Assembly (NCBI RefSeq): GCF_900115595.1
Contig: NZ_FOXA01000008.1
Coordinates: forward strand, 62,001 to 126,000
DNA length: 64,000 bases
DNA from: Tranquillimonas alkanivorans
GTDB taxonomy: Bacteria; Pseudomonadota; Alphaproteobacteria; Rhodobacterales; Rhodobacteraceae
Direction of reading: 5' to 3'
Every line of letters starts with the position of its first letter. Within the stretch, counting starts at the first letter, position 1. Made by a program: the position numbers and the translations under genes. Shown in pieces: positions 8,498 through 16,559 of this stretch. The notes below the pieces were generated by a model. It was given only the letters and a program-made list of their open reading frames with translations. It had not been told where the DNA came from and made no database searches.

Positions 8498-9432
8498 GCC
8501 CGCGCCACCACTGCGCCCCAGTAGCCCTCGGACCAGACGGGGGTGTCGAGCGATGGGAAGTCCTGCGGTCCGCCCCAGCTCCAGACGCGCACCGGCTTGG
8601 TGTCGTCGGTGACAGGCTGGAGCAGCGGCGCCCAGTGGTTGGGGAACATGGCGAGGCCCTTGCCGATAATGCCCTGCGACTTCGCGGACTTCTTCTCGGC
8701 CCGCTTCGTCTTCTTGTCGCTCTTGCCGCGCAGCACGCCGCTGTTGACGAGGAGAACGGGCTGAAGGTCGGGCGCGACCTTGAGGCCCCGCAGGTGGTCC
8801 AGATCCTTGTTGAAGGCCAGGTTCGTCTGGGCGTCCGCCTCTGCGAAGCCCACGCCGTCCTTGAGCCAGTGCACCATCTCGCCGGGTGTGGTGATGGCCG
8901 AGAGGTCGTCGTCGGGGGTCCCGTCGAAGAAGGCGCTGTCGTTCTTGCGCAGGCTCGCCAGGATCATCCAGTCGAGCAGCAGATGGCCCGGCGTCGCGTT
9001 GCCCGCGAAGGCCTGAGGGTCGATCCCGTCGAGGTCGTCCGACCGGAGCCCGATCTTGCCGAAGGCGGCCTTGCCGTCGTCGTAGAGTGTCATCACCATG
9101 TTCGCGAACGCCGCGAAGTCGCGCGTGGCGTGCAGGTGCATGGCCGCCGCGGGCCCGCAGGCATTGAGGTTGTACTGCCGGATGTTGTCGGGCCTGCTCT
9201 GGAGCGCCGCGAGCCGCTGGGCGATGTTCGCGCGGGGCAGCTTGGGCCAAGCGCCGTTGCCCGTGCGGGCCCCGAAGGCGGCGATCCGCTGCGCCACCGT
9301 GCCGCTGAGCGAGCCTGCCCGGCGGCCCATGCCGCGCGGCGACGGCAGCAGCGTCTCAAACGGGTCGGTGCCCGGCCCGAAATGGGGCTCGAAGGGCTTG
9401 GGGCTCCGCGCGGTCCTATGGCCCGTCTGCAT
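8494..9432 (-). CDS. Papain-like cysteine peptidase-type protein, eight-gene operon
   Basis: 312 residues. The segment NLNACGPAAAMHLH places Cys92 in the CGPA context typical of papain-fold (C39-like) peptidases and transglutaminase-like enzymes, at the start of a helix. A histidine at about 266 in FPNHWAPLLQ followed by strands and VRVWSWGG fits the catalytic His strand of that fold. The third catalytic residue cannot be fixed. The first 80 residues are basic and probably extended; a Lys-rich loop (about 236-252) splits the domain. There is no signal peptide. It could be an active peptidase, a deamidase or acyltransferase, or an inactive relative. The start at 9432 follows the upstream stop by 12 bases with GAGGGGGATG ahead of it. 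Confidence 0.75.
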   Translation of the reverse strand: MQTGHRTARSPKPFEPHFGPGTDPFETLLPSPRGMGRRAGSLSGTVAQRIAAFGARTGNGAWPKLPRANIAQRLAALQSRPDNIRQYNLNACGPAAAMHLHATRDFAAFANMVMTLYDDGKAAFGKIGLRSDDLDGIDPQAFAGNATPGHLLLDWMILASLRKNDSAFFDGTPDDDLSAITTPGEMVHWLKDGVGFAEADAQTNLAFNKDLDHLRGLKVAPDLQPVLLVNSGVLRGKSDKKTKRAEKKSAKSQGIIGKGLAMFPNHWAPLLQPVTDDTKPVRVWSWGGPQDFPSLDTPVWSEGYWGAVVARA

Positions 9433-9444
9433 GGCTCATCCCCC

Positions 9445-10482
9445 TCACGCCGGCGGCGCGGCGCCGTTCTGGCGCTGCTCTGCCTCGGCGACCAACGCCT
9501 TGGTGCTCTCGTCACCGAACAGGTCGGCGAAATTGTCGAGCTTGAAGTAATCGCTCTTGAAGTTGACCTCGACGAAGCCGCTGATCTGGGCGTTGAGTTC
9601 CGTGTTGGTGACGAGCTCGCGCGAGGACACGGTGATCTTGGTGTTCTTCTTGCCGCCGCCGAAGCCTCCAAAGAACGGCAGGTTGAAGCCGCCCTGGCCG
9701 CCGCCCTGCTCAATGTCGGTCGTCCGATCCTTGGCCTGGCCTGCCTCGGTGCCGCGGACGTTGAACAGCAGCGCGGCGCGGATCGTGCCCTTGTCGACCA
9801 CCAGCCGCTGCTGCCCCGCCAGCATCACCTCGCGCCGGGCGAAGCGCATCTCCTTGGCGAGCTTGAGCTGCGCCTCGTACATCAGGCGCTGGATCTCGTC
9901 ATTGGACGTGTCGACGGACATGCCCGTCTCGGCGTCCTTGAGCTCGCCCTCGGGGCTCATGGTGAAGCGCAGGGGGTCACTCGCCGCCATCTCGGCCAAG
10001 GCGTCGAGCGAGGAGATGTGGTCGCGCGCGATCACGCCGAGCGGCTTGCTCAGCTCCTTGAACTGGCGGACGAAGGCGTCGGTCTGCTCGATGGTGGAGT
10101 CGACGATGGCGCCGTAGGTGCCGGTGATCAGGTCGCGCACGAAGTCGACGAAGTTCACCTCGGCCAGAAAGTCGCCCGCCAGAGGCGCCAACTCGTCGAG
10201 CCGGGTCGGGTCAGTGGCATCGGTGTTCAGGCCCCGCGCCCGCCGGCTCTGGGCCGTGGCCGGATCGGTGCGCCTGCAGGCCCTCTCGATCCCGCGGGAG
10301 AGCATCTCGCGATACATCTCGACCTGCTTGTCGCGCGGCAGGGACAGAAAGGTCGGGTTCTCGGAGAGGTACTTCTTGAGGTCGGTGCGGACCCGGTCCA
10401 CGACCTCGCGGTCGATCTCTCTGTTCTTCCCCGGGGCTCGGCCCGTGCGGGGCGCGGTAATGGTGTCGGCGTTCGGCGTCAT
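9445..10482 (-). CDS. Uncharacterised 345-residue protein of the eight-gene operon
   Basis: The product is soluble and mainly helical in its first 220 residues (for example DRVRTDLKKYLSENPTFLSL and a second helical block DFVRDLITGTYGAIVDSTIE). A Gly/Phe-rich linker (QGGFNLPFFGGFGGG, about 285) leads to a short beta region with KITVSSRELVTNTELNAQIS and a C-terminal acidic helix. No known catalytic motif, signal peptide or membrane segment is seen. Start is the ATG at 10482, with AGGGGACG eight bases upstream and the preceding gene's stop 12 bases away. The family is unknown to me; the size of its helical part and Gly-rich hinge suggest a structural or adaptor component, as inference only. Confidence 0.75.
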   Translation of the reverse strand: MTPNADTITAPRTGRAPGKNREIDREVVDRVRTDLKKYLSENPTFLSLPRDKQVEMYREMLSRGIERACRRTDPATAQSRRARGLNTDATDPTRLDELAPLAGDFLAEVNFVDFVRDLITGTYGAIVDSTIEQTDAFVRQFKELSKPLGVIARDHISSLDALAEMAASDPLRFTMSPEGELKDAETGMSVDTSNDEIQRLMYEAQLKLAKEMRFARREVMLAGQQRLVVDKGTIRAALLFNVRGTEAGQAKDRTTDIEQGGGQGGFNLPFFGGFGGGKKNTKITVSSRELVTNTELNAQISGFVEVNFKSDYFKLDNFADLFGDESTKALVAEAEQRQNGAAPPA

Positions 10483-10494
10483 CGGCTCGTCCCC

Positions 10495-12792
10495 TCAGAG
10501 CATGTCGGCGTCCTGAAGCGCGTCGCGCTCAGCCTCGGCGGCGTACTCATCGCCGATGTCGGTCGGCGCGTCCTCGCCACCGTCATAGAAGCTGTCGTCA
10601 TCGATCCAGTCGCCCACCGTGTCGGGGCGCCGGAACGCGGCGAGCCAGTTCTGCAGCACGGCCAGGCCGCGGTCGATCTCGGCATCGGGCGCGGTCTGCA
10701 GCGTGGAGGCGTTGTCGGCCAGCCAGTCGAACAGGTCGTGCCCGAAGACGGCCAGCGTACGCGCCCGGTCGGTGAGTTGGGTGCCGTAGACGCGGCGTCG
10801 GTCCTCGCGGCTGTCGCCGATGGCTTCGTTGAGCAGGCCCTCGACCACGGCCCAAAGGCCCGAGTTGAACCGCCCGCCCCAGTACTGCTGCACCTCGGGC
10901 CGCTCGAGAATCGAGAAGCAGAAGTGCAGCTGGTGCCAACAGCGATCGACAAGGTCGGGCATGTGGTAGCCACCGACGTCCGAGAGGAACCGCTGAAGGT
11001 TCATCCCCGCGCGCACGAAGCGGAAGCGGGCGTAGGAGTAGCCGCGCCCGACATCGCCCGAGAAGTAGGCACCGGCGTTGTTGACGCGCTGCAGGTCGAT
11101 CCCGGCCTCGCCAAGCGCGCCCAGCAGGTTGCGGGATGCCTCCCCGCGCGGACCCTCCTCGAACACGGCTGCGAAGGTGCGTCGCCGGTCCTCTGCCGCC
11201 GGATAGACGATGCGATAGACCTGCCGGTAGTGTGACATGAGCGCGTTGGCCGGAGAGTTGCCCAGGTCGTAAGAGAAGCTGCGCTGACGGGCGATCAACT
11301 CCTCGACCATGTCGATGATGCCGAGCCGGTCGAACTGGTAGATGTAGTAGGCGCGCGCCATGGTGCGAATGCGGTCGCCCTCGATCCCGGCGGTGAACTC
11401 GTCCTCGAAGCGGCGCATCCGGACCGGCGGCAGGTGGGGCGGCGAGGCGAGCCCGCCGAGCACCCCACTGAAGGTGCCGCCCGAGCCGCCCGAGCCGTAG
11501 GCCCCGCCGGAGCCCACGCTCGACAGCGCCGCGCGCGCCCAGTCGTTGTCGAGCGTGTCGGGATTGACGTTGAGCGAGTTCAGCAACGAGATGGCCGAAC
11601 GTTTGAGCCCCGGCGGCAGCGGCTGCCGGAAGTCCTGCATCGGCGCCGAGGGGCCGCTGTCGCGGAGTGTCGAAAAGAGCGGCTCGTAGTTCTCGTAGAC
11701 GCGTAGCTCGGGCAGGCTCTCGATCAGCTTTTCGGCGAAATCGGGGTCGTTGAGCGGCACGCGCCGCTCACGCAGGAGTTCGTAGGCCGCGTCGACCCGC
11801 CCGGCGTCGGCATCGACGTAGCGCTCGGCGAAGACGGCGGCGATCCGGTCCTTGTAAAGCACGGCCTGGTTCTGGCGGAAAAACTCCTCCACGGCGGCGC
11901 GGACCGTCTCCTCCTCGACCTCGGCGGGCTTGGCCTCGCCCTTGAGGGCCTCGTAGAGCGCCGCGCCGGCGAGCTCGTCAAAGCCGTAGACGGCCAGCAC
12001 CGAGGCGCCACCGTTGGCTGAAATGGCGTTCTTGGCCACCGTGAGAAGGCGGTGATAGGCCGTGGAAGGCAGGGTGGCGGCGATTGCCTCGCGCTGGATG
12101 GCGAGCGGGTTGACCACGCCGCGTGCGGCGAGGGCGGCGGCGATCTCGTCCTGGCGGCCCTTGCCGAGCGCCTTGACCGAGCCGACCAGGGGCCGGATGT
12201 CTGCGGCCTTGACCGGGCGGGTCACGGCGGAGGTCACGTAGTTCCCCGTGGCGTCCAGCGCATCGATCACGTGATCGGCGAAGTCGGTTCCGCCAGGCTG
12301 CGTGCCGGCGGCGTCGAGCCGGTCGAACACCCCCTCAACCGTGTCGGCGGCGGCGGTGAGGCCGCGGGCCTCCAGCGCGTCGGCGATCATGTCCTTGAAG
12401 ACCGCGGCGCGGTGGCGGCGGAACAGGGTGGCGGCGCGTTGGGCGGCCTGGGCCGGCGTCTCGCTCTCGAGGTCCGCTTTCGACTTTCCCTTCATCAGCT
12501 CGAAGGCGAAGCTGGCGGCAAGCTCGGGCGATTGTGCCAGAAAACCCTGGCCGTTCTCGTCGCGGATGCCCTTGCGCGCGGCGGCCAGCAGCTTGCGGCG
12601 GATCCCCGTGTCTTCAACCTCGTCGACAATGAAGACGTGTATTCGGACGGGGGTGCGCAGGGTTTCGTCGCGCTCGGCCTCGTCCCGCGCCCCGTCCCGG
12701 TCAGAAAAGATCGCGGCGTCGATCTTCTCCACCTCGGCCCGCCGCGCGTCGCGGTCGAGCGGGCGCCTCATGATGGACCGTCTGTAGGCCAT
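10495..12792 (-). CDS. Uncharacterised 765-residue protein with an internal duplication, eight-gene operon
   Basis: A soluble, helical protein of unknown family. Residues about 66-179 and 248-360 align with each other: RKLLAAARKGIRDENGQGFL matches HRLLTVAKNAISANGGASVL, and LFRRHRAAVFKDMIADAL matches FFRQNQAVLYKDRIAAVF, so the N-terminal half is a tandem duplication of a about 113-residue unit. A Gly/Ser linker (about residues 430-450) separates this from a second, non-repeated helical half rich in aromatic residues. No Walker, kinase or nuclease motif is visible. Start ATG at 12792 has AAAGGAAAC upstream. It is the second gene of the operon, 29 bases after the S8 peptidase; it may be a substrate or scaffold for it, which is inference. 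Confidence 0.75.
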   Translation of the reverse strand: MAYRRSIMRRPLDRDARRAEVEKIDAAIFSDRDGARDEAERDETLRTPVRIHVFIVDEVEDTGIRRKLLAAARKGIRDENGQGFLAQSPELAASFAFELMKGKSKADLESETPAQAAQRAATLFRRHRAAVFKDMIADALEARGLTAAADTVEGVFDRLDAAGTQPGGTDFADHVIDALDATGNYVTSAVTRPVKAADIRPLVGSVKALGKGRQDEIAAALAARGVVNPLAIQREAIAATLPSTAYHRLLTVAKNAISANGGASVLAVYGFDELAGAALYEALKGEAKPAEVEEETVRAAVEEFFRQNQAVLYKDRIAAVFAERYVDADAGRVDAAYELLRERRVPLNDPDFAEKLIESLPELRVYENYEPLFSTLRDSGPSAPMQDFRQPLPPGLKRSAISLLNSLNVNPDTLDNDWARAALSSVGSGGAYGSGGSGGTFSGVLGGLASPPHLPPVRMRRFEDEFTAGIEGDRIRTMARAYYIYQFDRLGIIDMVEELIARQRSFSYDLGNSPANALMSHYRQVYRIVYPAAEDRRRTFAAVFEEGPRGEASRNLLGALGEAGIDLQRVNNAGAYFSGDVGRGYSYARFRFVRAGMNLQRFLSDVGGYHMPDLVDRCWHQLHFCFSILERPEVQQYWGGRFNSGLWAVVEGLLNEAIGDSREDRRRVYGTQLTDRARTLAVFGHDLFDWLADNASTLQTAPDAEIDRGLAVLQNWLAAFRRPDTVGDWIDDDSFYDGGEDAPTDIGDEYAAEAERDALQDADML

Positions 12793-12821
12793 GTCAGTTT
12801 CCTTTCACGTGTCCATCCCGT

Positions 12822-14237
12822 TTATGCCGCCGCCGCGGCGCCCTCCGGGCCGAAGCCGAAAGGCCACGGCGGCCGCCGTTCGTCCGTGCCGCGCCCGCGC
12901 CGATGCGCCTCGATCAACGCCTCGGCCGCCCGCAGGGCGCGGCCCATATTGAGCACGCCCACGCCGCCGCGCGGATCGGGCGACCGCCCCTCGATCCGGG
13001 CCGAGTCCCGGATCAGGCGGCGGATGGTGCTCTCCCGGAAGGTCGCGCCCCGCTCGTGCCCAAGCGCCACGATCAGCGCCGCGGTGGCGCTCACGAAGGG
13101 AGCGGCGTGCGAGGTTCCGTCGCGGTAGCGGTAGCCGCCGTTCAGATCGGCGGAGTAGATGTCGGCGCCCGGCGCGGTGACGTCGAGATGCGGCCCCCAA
13201 CCGGAGAACGGCGCCACGCGGCCGAACTGGTCGATCGCGCCGACGGTGATGACGCCAGGCACCGCACCCGGGTAGACCGGCGTGTCGCTGCCGTGGTTGC
13301 CAGAGGCGGCCACGGTGACAACGTTGCGCAGCCGCGCGTAGCGGATCGCCCGGGCATGGGGGGCCAGCCCATCCTGGGCGCCCAGCCCGAGCGACAGGTT
13401 GATCACGCTGGCACCGCGGTCGGCCGCCTCCTTGATGCCGGCTTGGATGTCGGCCTCGGAGCCCACGGCGATCCGTGCGCCATTCTCCAGCGCGGTGCCG
13501 AGCACGCGGTAGCCCAGGAGCGAACAGAGCCCGGCCGCGCCGACGGGCATAGCGAGGCCGAGCGCGCCGATGGTGCCGGCAACGTGGCTGCCATGGGCGG
13601 CGGGGCCGTCGTCCCAGTCCGGGTCGCGGCCGGTAACGTCGCCAATCAGGAGCCCGCCGCTGCTGCCCCCGTCCCCGAGCGACACGAAGTCGTAGCCGCC
13701 CGCGACCTTGCCCTCGAACTCGGGGTGGTCGCGGGAGATGCCGCTGTCGAGCACGGCGACGCGGATGGCGGGGTGGCCTGGCGACAGGGCGAGCGCTGTG
13801 CCCGCGTCGACCGCCTCGAGCGCCCAACTCCCCGGCCGGCCGCCGACCTTCAGAACGGGGTCGCTCCAACGATCGAGGCGGAACGCGAACGTCCGGACCG
13901 GGCTGATCTCCGCGACCATGCCACGGCTGCGGAGGCGTTGCAGCGCGTCGCGCGCCGCTTCCGGGTCGTGGGCTCTGAGGCGCACCATGCGGTCGAGCCC
14001 CGCCGCGTGCTCGGCCCGTGTCACGGCCTGGGCGGGCGACGTCGGATCGCCTGGATCGGCCCGCCGCGCGGCGGGCAGCGGCCGGGCCAGGCGGACCTCG
14101 GACGCCGCGCCGACCGCGGCCAAGGAGGACGAGACGTCGCGCATTGGAACGTCGTCACGCGCGGTCCAGTAGGGCAGCGCGAAGGCCCCTCGCCTATCCG
14201 GAAGCGTCCTCGTTAATGTGACGTCGAATGCGGGCAT
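12822..14237 (-). CDS. Subtilisin-like S8 serine peptidase, first gene of the eight-gene operon
   Basis: 471 residues. The full subtilase triad is present: Asp164 in AVLDSGISRDHPEF, His215 in AAHGSHVAGTIG, Ser376 in RDGTSHAAPFVSATAA, plus the oxyanion Asn314 in AASGNHGS. Residues 1-150 are an N-terminal extension that may act as an inhibitory prodomain, but there is no signal peptide, so it is probably cytoplasmic or exported by an unusual route. The start ATG at 14237 is preceded by GCGAGGACC. The C-terminal tail is short and Gly/Ala-rich. It opens the operon and is the only member with an unquestionable enzyme signature. Its proteolytic targets are unknown; other operon members are obvious candidates. 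Confidence 0.92.
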   Translation of the reverse strand: MPAFDVTLTRTLPDRRGAFALPYWTARDDVPMRDVSSSLAAVGAASEVRLARPLPAARRADPGDPTSPAQAVTRAEHAAGLDRMVRLRAHDPEAARDALQRLRSRGMVAEISPVRTFAFRLDRWSDPVLKVGGRPGSWALEAVDAGTALALSPGHPAIRVAVLDSGISRDHPEFEGKVAGGYDFVSLGDGGSSGGLLIGDVTGRDPDWDDGPAAHGSHVAGTIGALGLAMPVGAAGLCSLLGYRVLGTALENGARIAVGSEADIQAGIKEAADRGASVINLSLGLGAQDGLAPHARAIRYARLRNVVTVAASGNHGSDTPVYPGAVPGVITVGAIDQFGRVAPFSGWGPHLDVTAPGADIYSADLNGGYRYRDGTSHAAPFVSATAALIVALGHERGATFRESTIRRLIRDSARIEGRSPDPRGGVGVLNMGRALRAAEALIEAHRRGRGTDERRPPWPFGFGPEGAAAAA

Positions 14238-14312
14238 GAATGGTCCTCGCCCGAAAGCAGGACGTTCACGTCGCCTTCGAGGCTGCACACATGGCTTTTG
14301 GAGCTTGTTCCG

Positions 14313-14341
14313 ATCGTAGCGGAATATTGACGTAACGGCAA
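14313..14341 (-). promoter_or_regulatory. Candidate sigma-70-type promoter of the eight-gene operon
   Basis: On the minus strand TTGCCG is followed after 17 bases by TACGAT, a fair match to the -35/-10 pattern with ideal spacing, about 70 bases upstream of the S8 peptidase start. The surrounding sequence is less GC-rich than its neighbourhood. The rest of the 14238-14530 interval holds no gene I can support. Sequence pattern only; no transcription data. Confidence 0.35.
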
Positions 14342-14530
14342 TGTAATTGCTCCCGAGCCGGTGGCCTGCCGGCGCTTCTGACGGTCGTGGGGCTGCTGGC
14401 GATCCGGCGTTCCCGCAGCCCTTGTTGCCGTCACCGGCGCGGGTTTCGCGGGTACCGTGCCGGGGTCCGAAGGGCTGATCTCACCTCATATGGCGAGCGG
14501 CCTGACCTTCAGCGGAACTAAGGGTGATAG

Positions 14531-14620
14531 TGGCGGAGAGACAGGGATTCGAACCCTGGAGACGGTTTCCCGCCTACACGCGTTCCAAGCGTGCGCCTTC
14601 GACCACTCGGCCACCTCTCC
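14531..14620 (-). tRNA. tRNA-Ser (anticodon GGA)
   Basis: Read on the minus strand, the gene begins GGAGAGGTGGCCGAGTGG, has the anticodon loop CTTGGAA (anticodon GGA), a long variable arm, the T-arm CAGGGTTCGAATCCCTG and the acceptor half TCTCTCC with discriminator G and encoded CCA. The acceptor stem pairs over seven positions. Long variable arm and G73 are serine identity features. Its 3' end faces the eight-gene operon. Confidence 0.96.
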
Positions 14621-14757
14621 GTGAGGCGGGGCTTAGCCCAAAACCGGCGGGGGGTGCAAGCGCTGTCGGCCGCGAAAAACGCCGGTCGTGTCGCGGCCGT
14701 CGTGTCCCCCGGGTGCCACTTGCGAGGCGCGACCGGAGGAACCGACGCGCGGGCCGG

Positions 14758-15474
14758 TCAGCCGTCGAGGTGGATGGTCACCCGGCGGTTCTGCTTGCCC
14801 TTCTTCTCGATCTTGCCCAGCCGGACGGCGCCGATCTCGGCCGTGCGGGCGACGTGGGTGCCGCCGCAGGGCTGGAGGTCGACCTGCGCCGGCCCGTCGC
14901 CGATGCGCACCAGCCGCACCCGGCCCGCGCCGCGCGGCGGCTGCACCGACATCGTCTTGACCAGCGTGGGGTTGGCGTCGAGTTCTTCGTCGCGGATCCA
15001 GTCCTCGGTCACCGGCAGGTCGCGCGCCACCAGCTCGTTGAGCTCGGCCTCGACCGCGTCCCGATCCTCGGGCGCCTCGGGCATGTCGAAGTCCAGCCGA
15101 CCCTTGCCCGCGCCGATGGACCCGCCGGTGACGGGCAGCGGAAGGACCACCGACAGCAGGTGCAGCGCCGTGTGCACGCGCATGTGCGCGTAGCGTCGGT
15201 CCCAGTCGAGCGTCTGCATCACCAGGGCCCCCTCGGGAGGCAGGTGCTCGCCCTCGGCCGGACGAAGGACGGACTGCCCCCCCGCGCCCTTCACCGTGTC
15301 GGCGACGCTCATCGCGCCGCCGTCCCATTCCAGCCGTCCGCTGTCGCCCGGCTGGCCGCCGCCGGTGGGATAGAACAGCGGCCGGTCGAGCACCACGCCG
15401 CCGTCGGCGTGGCTCAGCACCCGGGCGGGCGCGGTCTTGGCATAGGGTTCTTCGCGGTAAAGCGCCTCGATCAT
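14758..15474 (-). CDS. Alanyl-tRNA editing protein (AlaX type)
   Basis: AlaX proteins hydrolyse Ser-tRNA(Ala) (and sometimes Gly-tRNA(Ala)) formed by mistake, as free-standing versions of the AlaRS editing domain. The 238-residue product has the family start (PTGGGQPGDSG) and the zinc ligands HTALH (about residues 100-104) and CGGTH (about 208-212). It begins by overlapping the cysK stop as ATGA, so the two are translationally coupled. Length fits the AlaX-M class. Its neighbour cysK makes cysteine from O-acetylserine, but no direct functional link is implied. Confidence 0.93.
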   Translation of the reverse strand: MIEALYREEPYAKTAPARVLSHADGGVVLDRPLFYPTGGGQPGDSGRLEWDGGAMSVADTVKGAGGQSVLRPAEGEHLPPEGALVMQTLDWDRRYAHMRVHTALHLLSVVLPLPVTGGSIGAGKGRLDFDMPEAPEDRDAVEAELNELVARDLPVTEDWIRDEELDANPTLVKTMSVQPPRGAGRVRLVRIGDGPAQVDLQPCGGTHVARTAEIGAVRLGKIEKKGKQNRRVTIHLDG

Positions 15475-16508
15475 TCAACGTCCTCGAACACGGTGGGCAG
15501 GATACGCGACTCCCCGTCCAGCCATTCGGGCACGGGCAGGCCCTTTTCCTTCAGGAAGGCGGGGTTGAAGAGCTTGGACTGGTAGCGCGTGCCATAGTCG
15601 CAAAGCACGGTGGCGATCGTGTGCCCCGGCCCCAGCTCGCGCGCGAGCCGCATGGCGCCGGCGACGTTGATCCCGGACGAACCTCCCAGGCACAGCCCCT
15701 CGTTCTCCAGCAGGTCGAAGACTACCGGCAGCGCCTCGGAATCGGGGATGCGCCAGGAATGGTCCGGCGTGAAGCCCTCAAGGTTCCTGGTGATGCGCCC
15801 CTGCCCGATCCCCTCGGTGATCGAGCTGCCGGGCGAAGCGAATTCGCCCGTCGTGTAATACGAGTGCAGCGCCGCCCCCTCGGGGTCGGCAAGGCCGATC
15901 TTCACGCCCTTGGGCTGAAGCGCCGCCGCCACGCCCGCAAGCGTGCCGCCGGTGCCGACGGCACAGATGAAGCCGTCGACCTTGCCCTCGGTCTGCGCCC
16001 AGATCTCGGGCCCGGTGGCGTCGATATGCGCCTGCCGGTTGGCGACGTTGTCGAACTGGTTGGCCCAGATCGCGCCGTGATCCTCGGTCTCGGCCAGCTT
16101 TTTCGCCAAGCGCTCGGAGTAGCGGACGTAGTTGTTGGGGTTCTTGTAGGGTACCGCCGGGACCTGGACGAGCTCGGCACCGGCGAGCCGGATCATGTCC
16201 TTTTTTTCCTGGCTCTGCGTCTCGGGGATCACGATCACCGTCTTGAAGCCCATCGAGCAGCCGACCAGCGCGAGCCCGATGCCGGTGTTGCCCGCCGTGC
16301 CCTCGACGATGGTGCCGCCGGGTTCGAGCAGCCCGCGCTCGACCGCGTCGCGGATGATCCAGAGCGCGGCGCGGTCCTTCACCGACTGGCCGGGGTTCAT
16401 GAACTCGCACTTGCCGAGGATCTCGCATCCCGTCGCCTCGGACGGACCGTGCAGGCGGATCAGGGGGGTGTTACCGATGGCCGAGGCCAGGTCGCTGTGT
16501 ATCGTCAT
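15471..16508 (-). CDS. cysK: Cysteine synthase A (O-acetylserine sulfhydrylase)
   Basis: PLP enzyme that joins sulfide to O-acetylserine to form cysteine. The 345-residue product shows the PLP lysine in NPGQSVKDRAA, the substrate loop EGTAGNTGIGLA, the phosphate-binding GTGGTLAG, and the C-terminal GGSSGINVAGA. It lies 51 bases downstream of trgB and overlaps alaX by four bases. In Rhodobacter sphaeroides cysK is found beside trgAB and contributes to tellurite resistance; the same gene order here supports that role, though core cysteine synthesis is its certain job. Confidence 0.95.
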   Translation of the reverse strand: MTIHSDLASAIGNTPLIRLHGPSEATGCEILGKCEFMNPGQSVKDRAALWIIRDAVERGLLEPGGTIVEGTAGNTGIGLALVGCSMGFKTVIVIPETQSQEKKDMIRLAGAELVQVPAVPYKNPNNYVRYSERLAKKLAETEDHGAIWANQFDNVANRQAHIDATGPEIWAQTEGKVDGFICAVGTGGTLAGVAAALQPKGVKIGLADPEGAALHSYYTTGEFASPGSSITEGIGQGRITRNLEGFTPDHSWRIPDSEALPVVFDLLENEGLCLGGSSGINVAGAMRLARELGPGHTIATVLCDYGTRYQSKLFNPAFLKEKGLPVPEWLDGESRILPTVFEDVE

Positions 16509-16559
16509 GTTCTCGCTCCGCGGCTTTGGCCCAATGTCTAGGGCGCGGGGCGGGGGAAC

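Noticed and set aside
8498-9250. N-terminal extension of the 752-residue gene to 9250
   Set aside because: The extra sequence is a frame-shifted shadow of the cysteine-peptidase-like gene; the ATGA overlap at 8494-8497 gives a natural start.
8635-11235. 866-residue plus-strand open frame opposite three operon genes
   Set aside because: It is antisense to well-supported genes, has His/Arg/Gly-rich shadow composition and no conserved motif; long antisense frames are expected at this GC content.
14380-14520. Short hydrophobic coding fragment resembling a VPLPA-type sorting tail
   Set aside because: Only about 20 residues of loose similarity, with no start or upstream domain.
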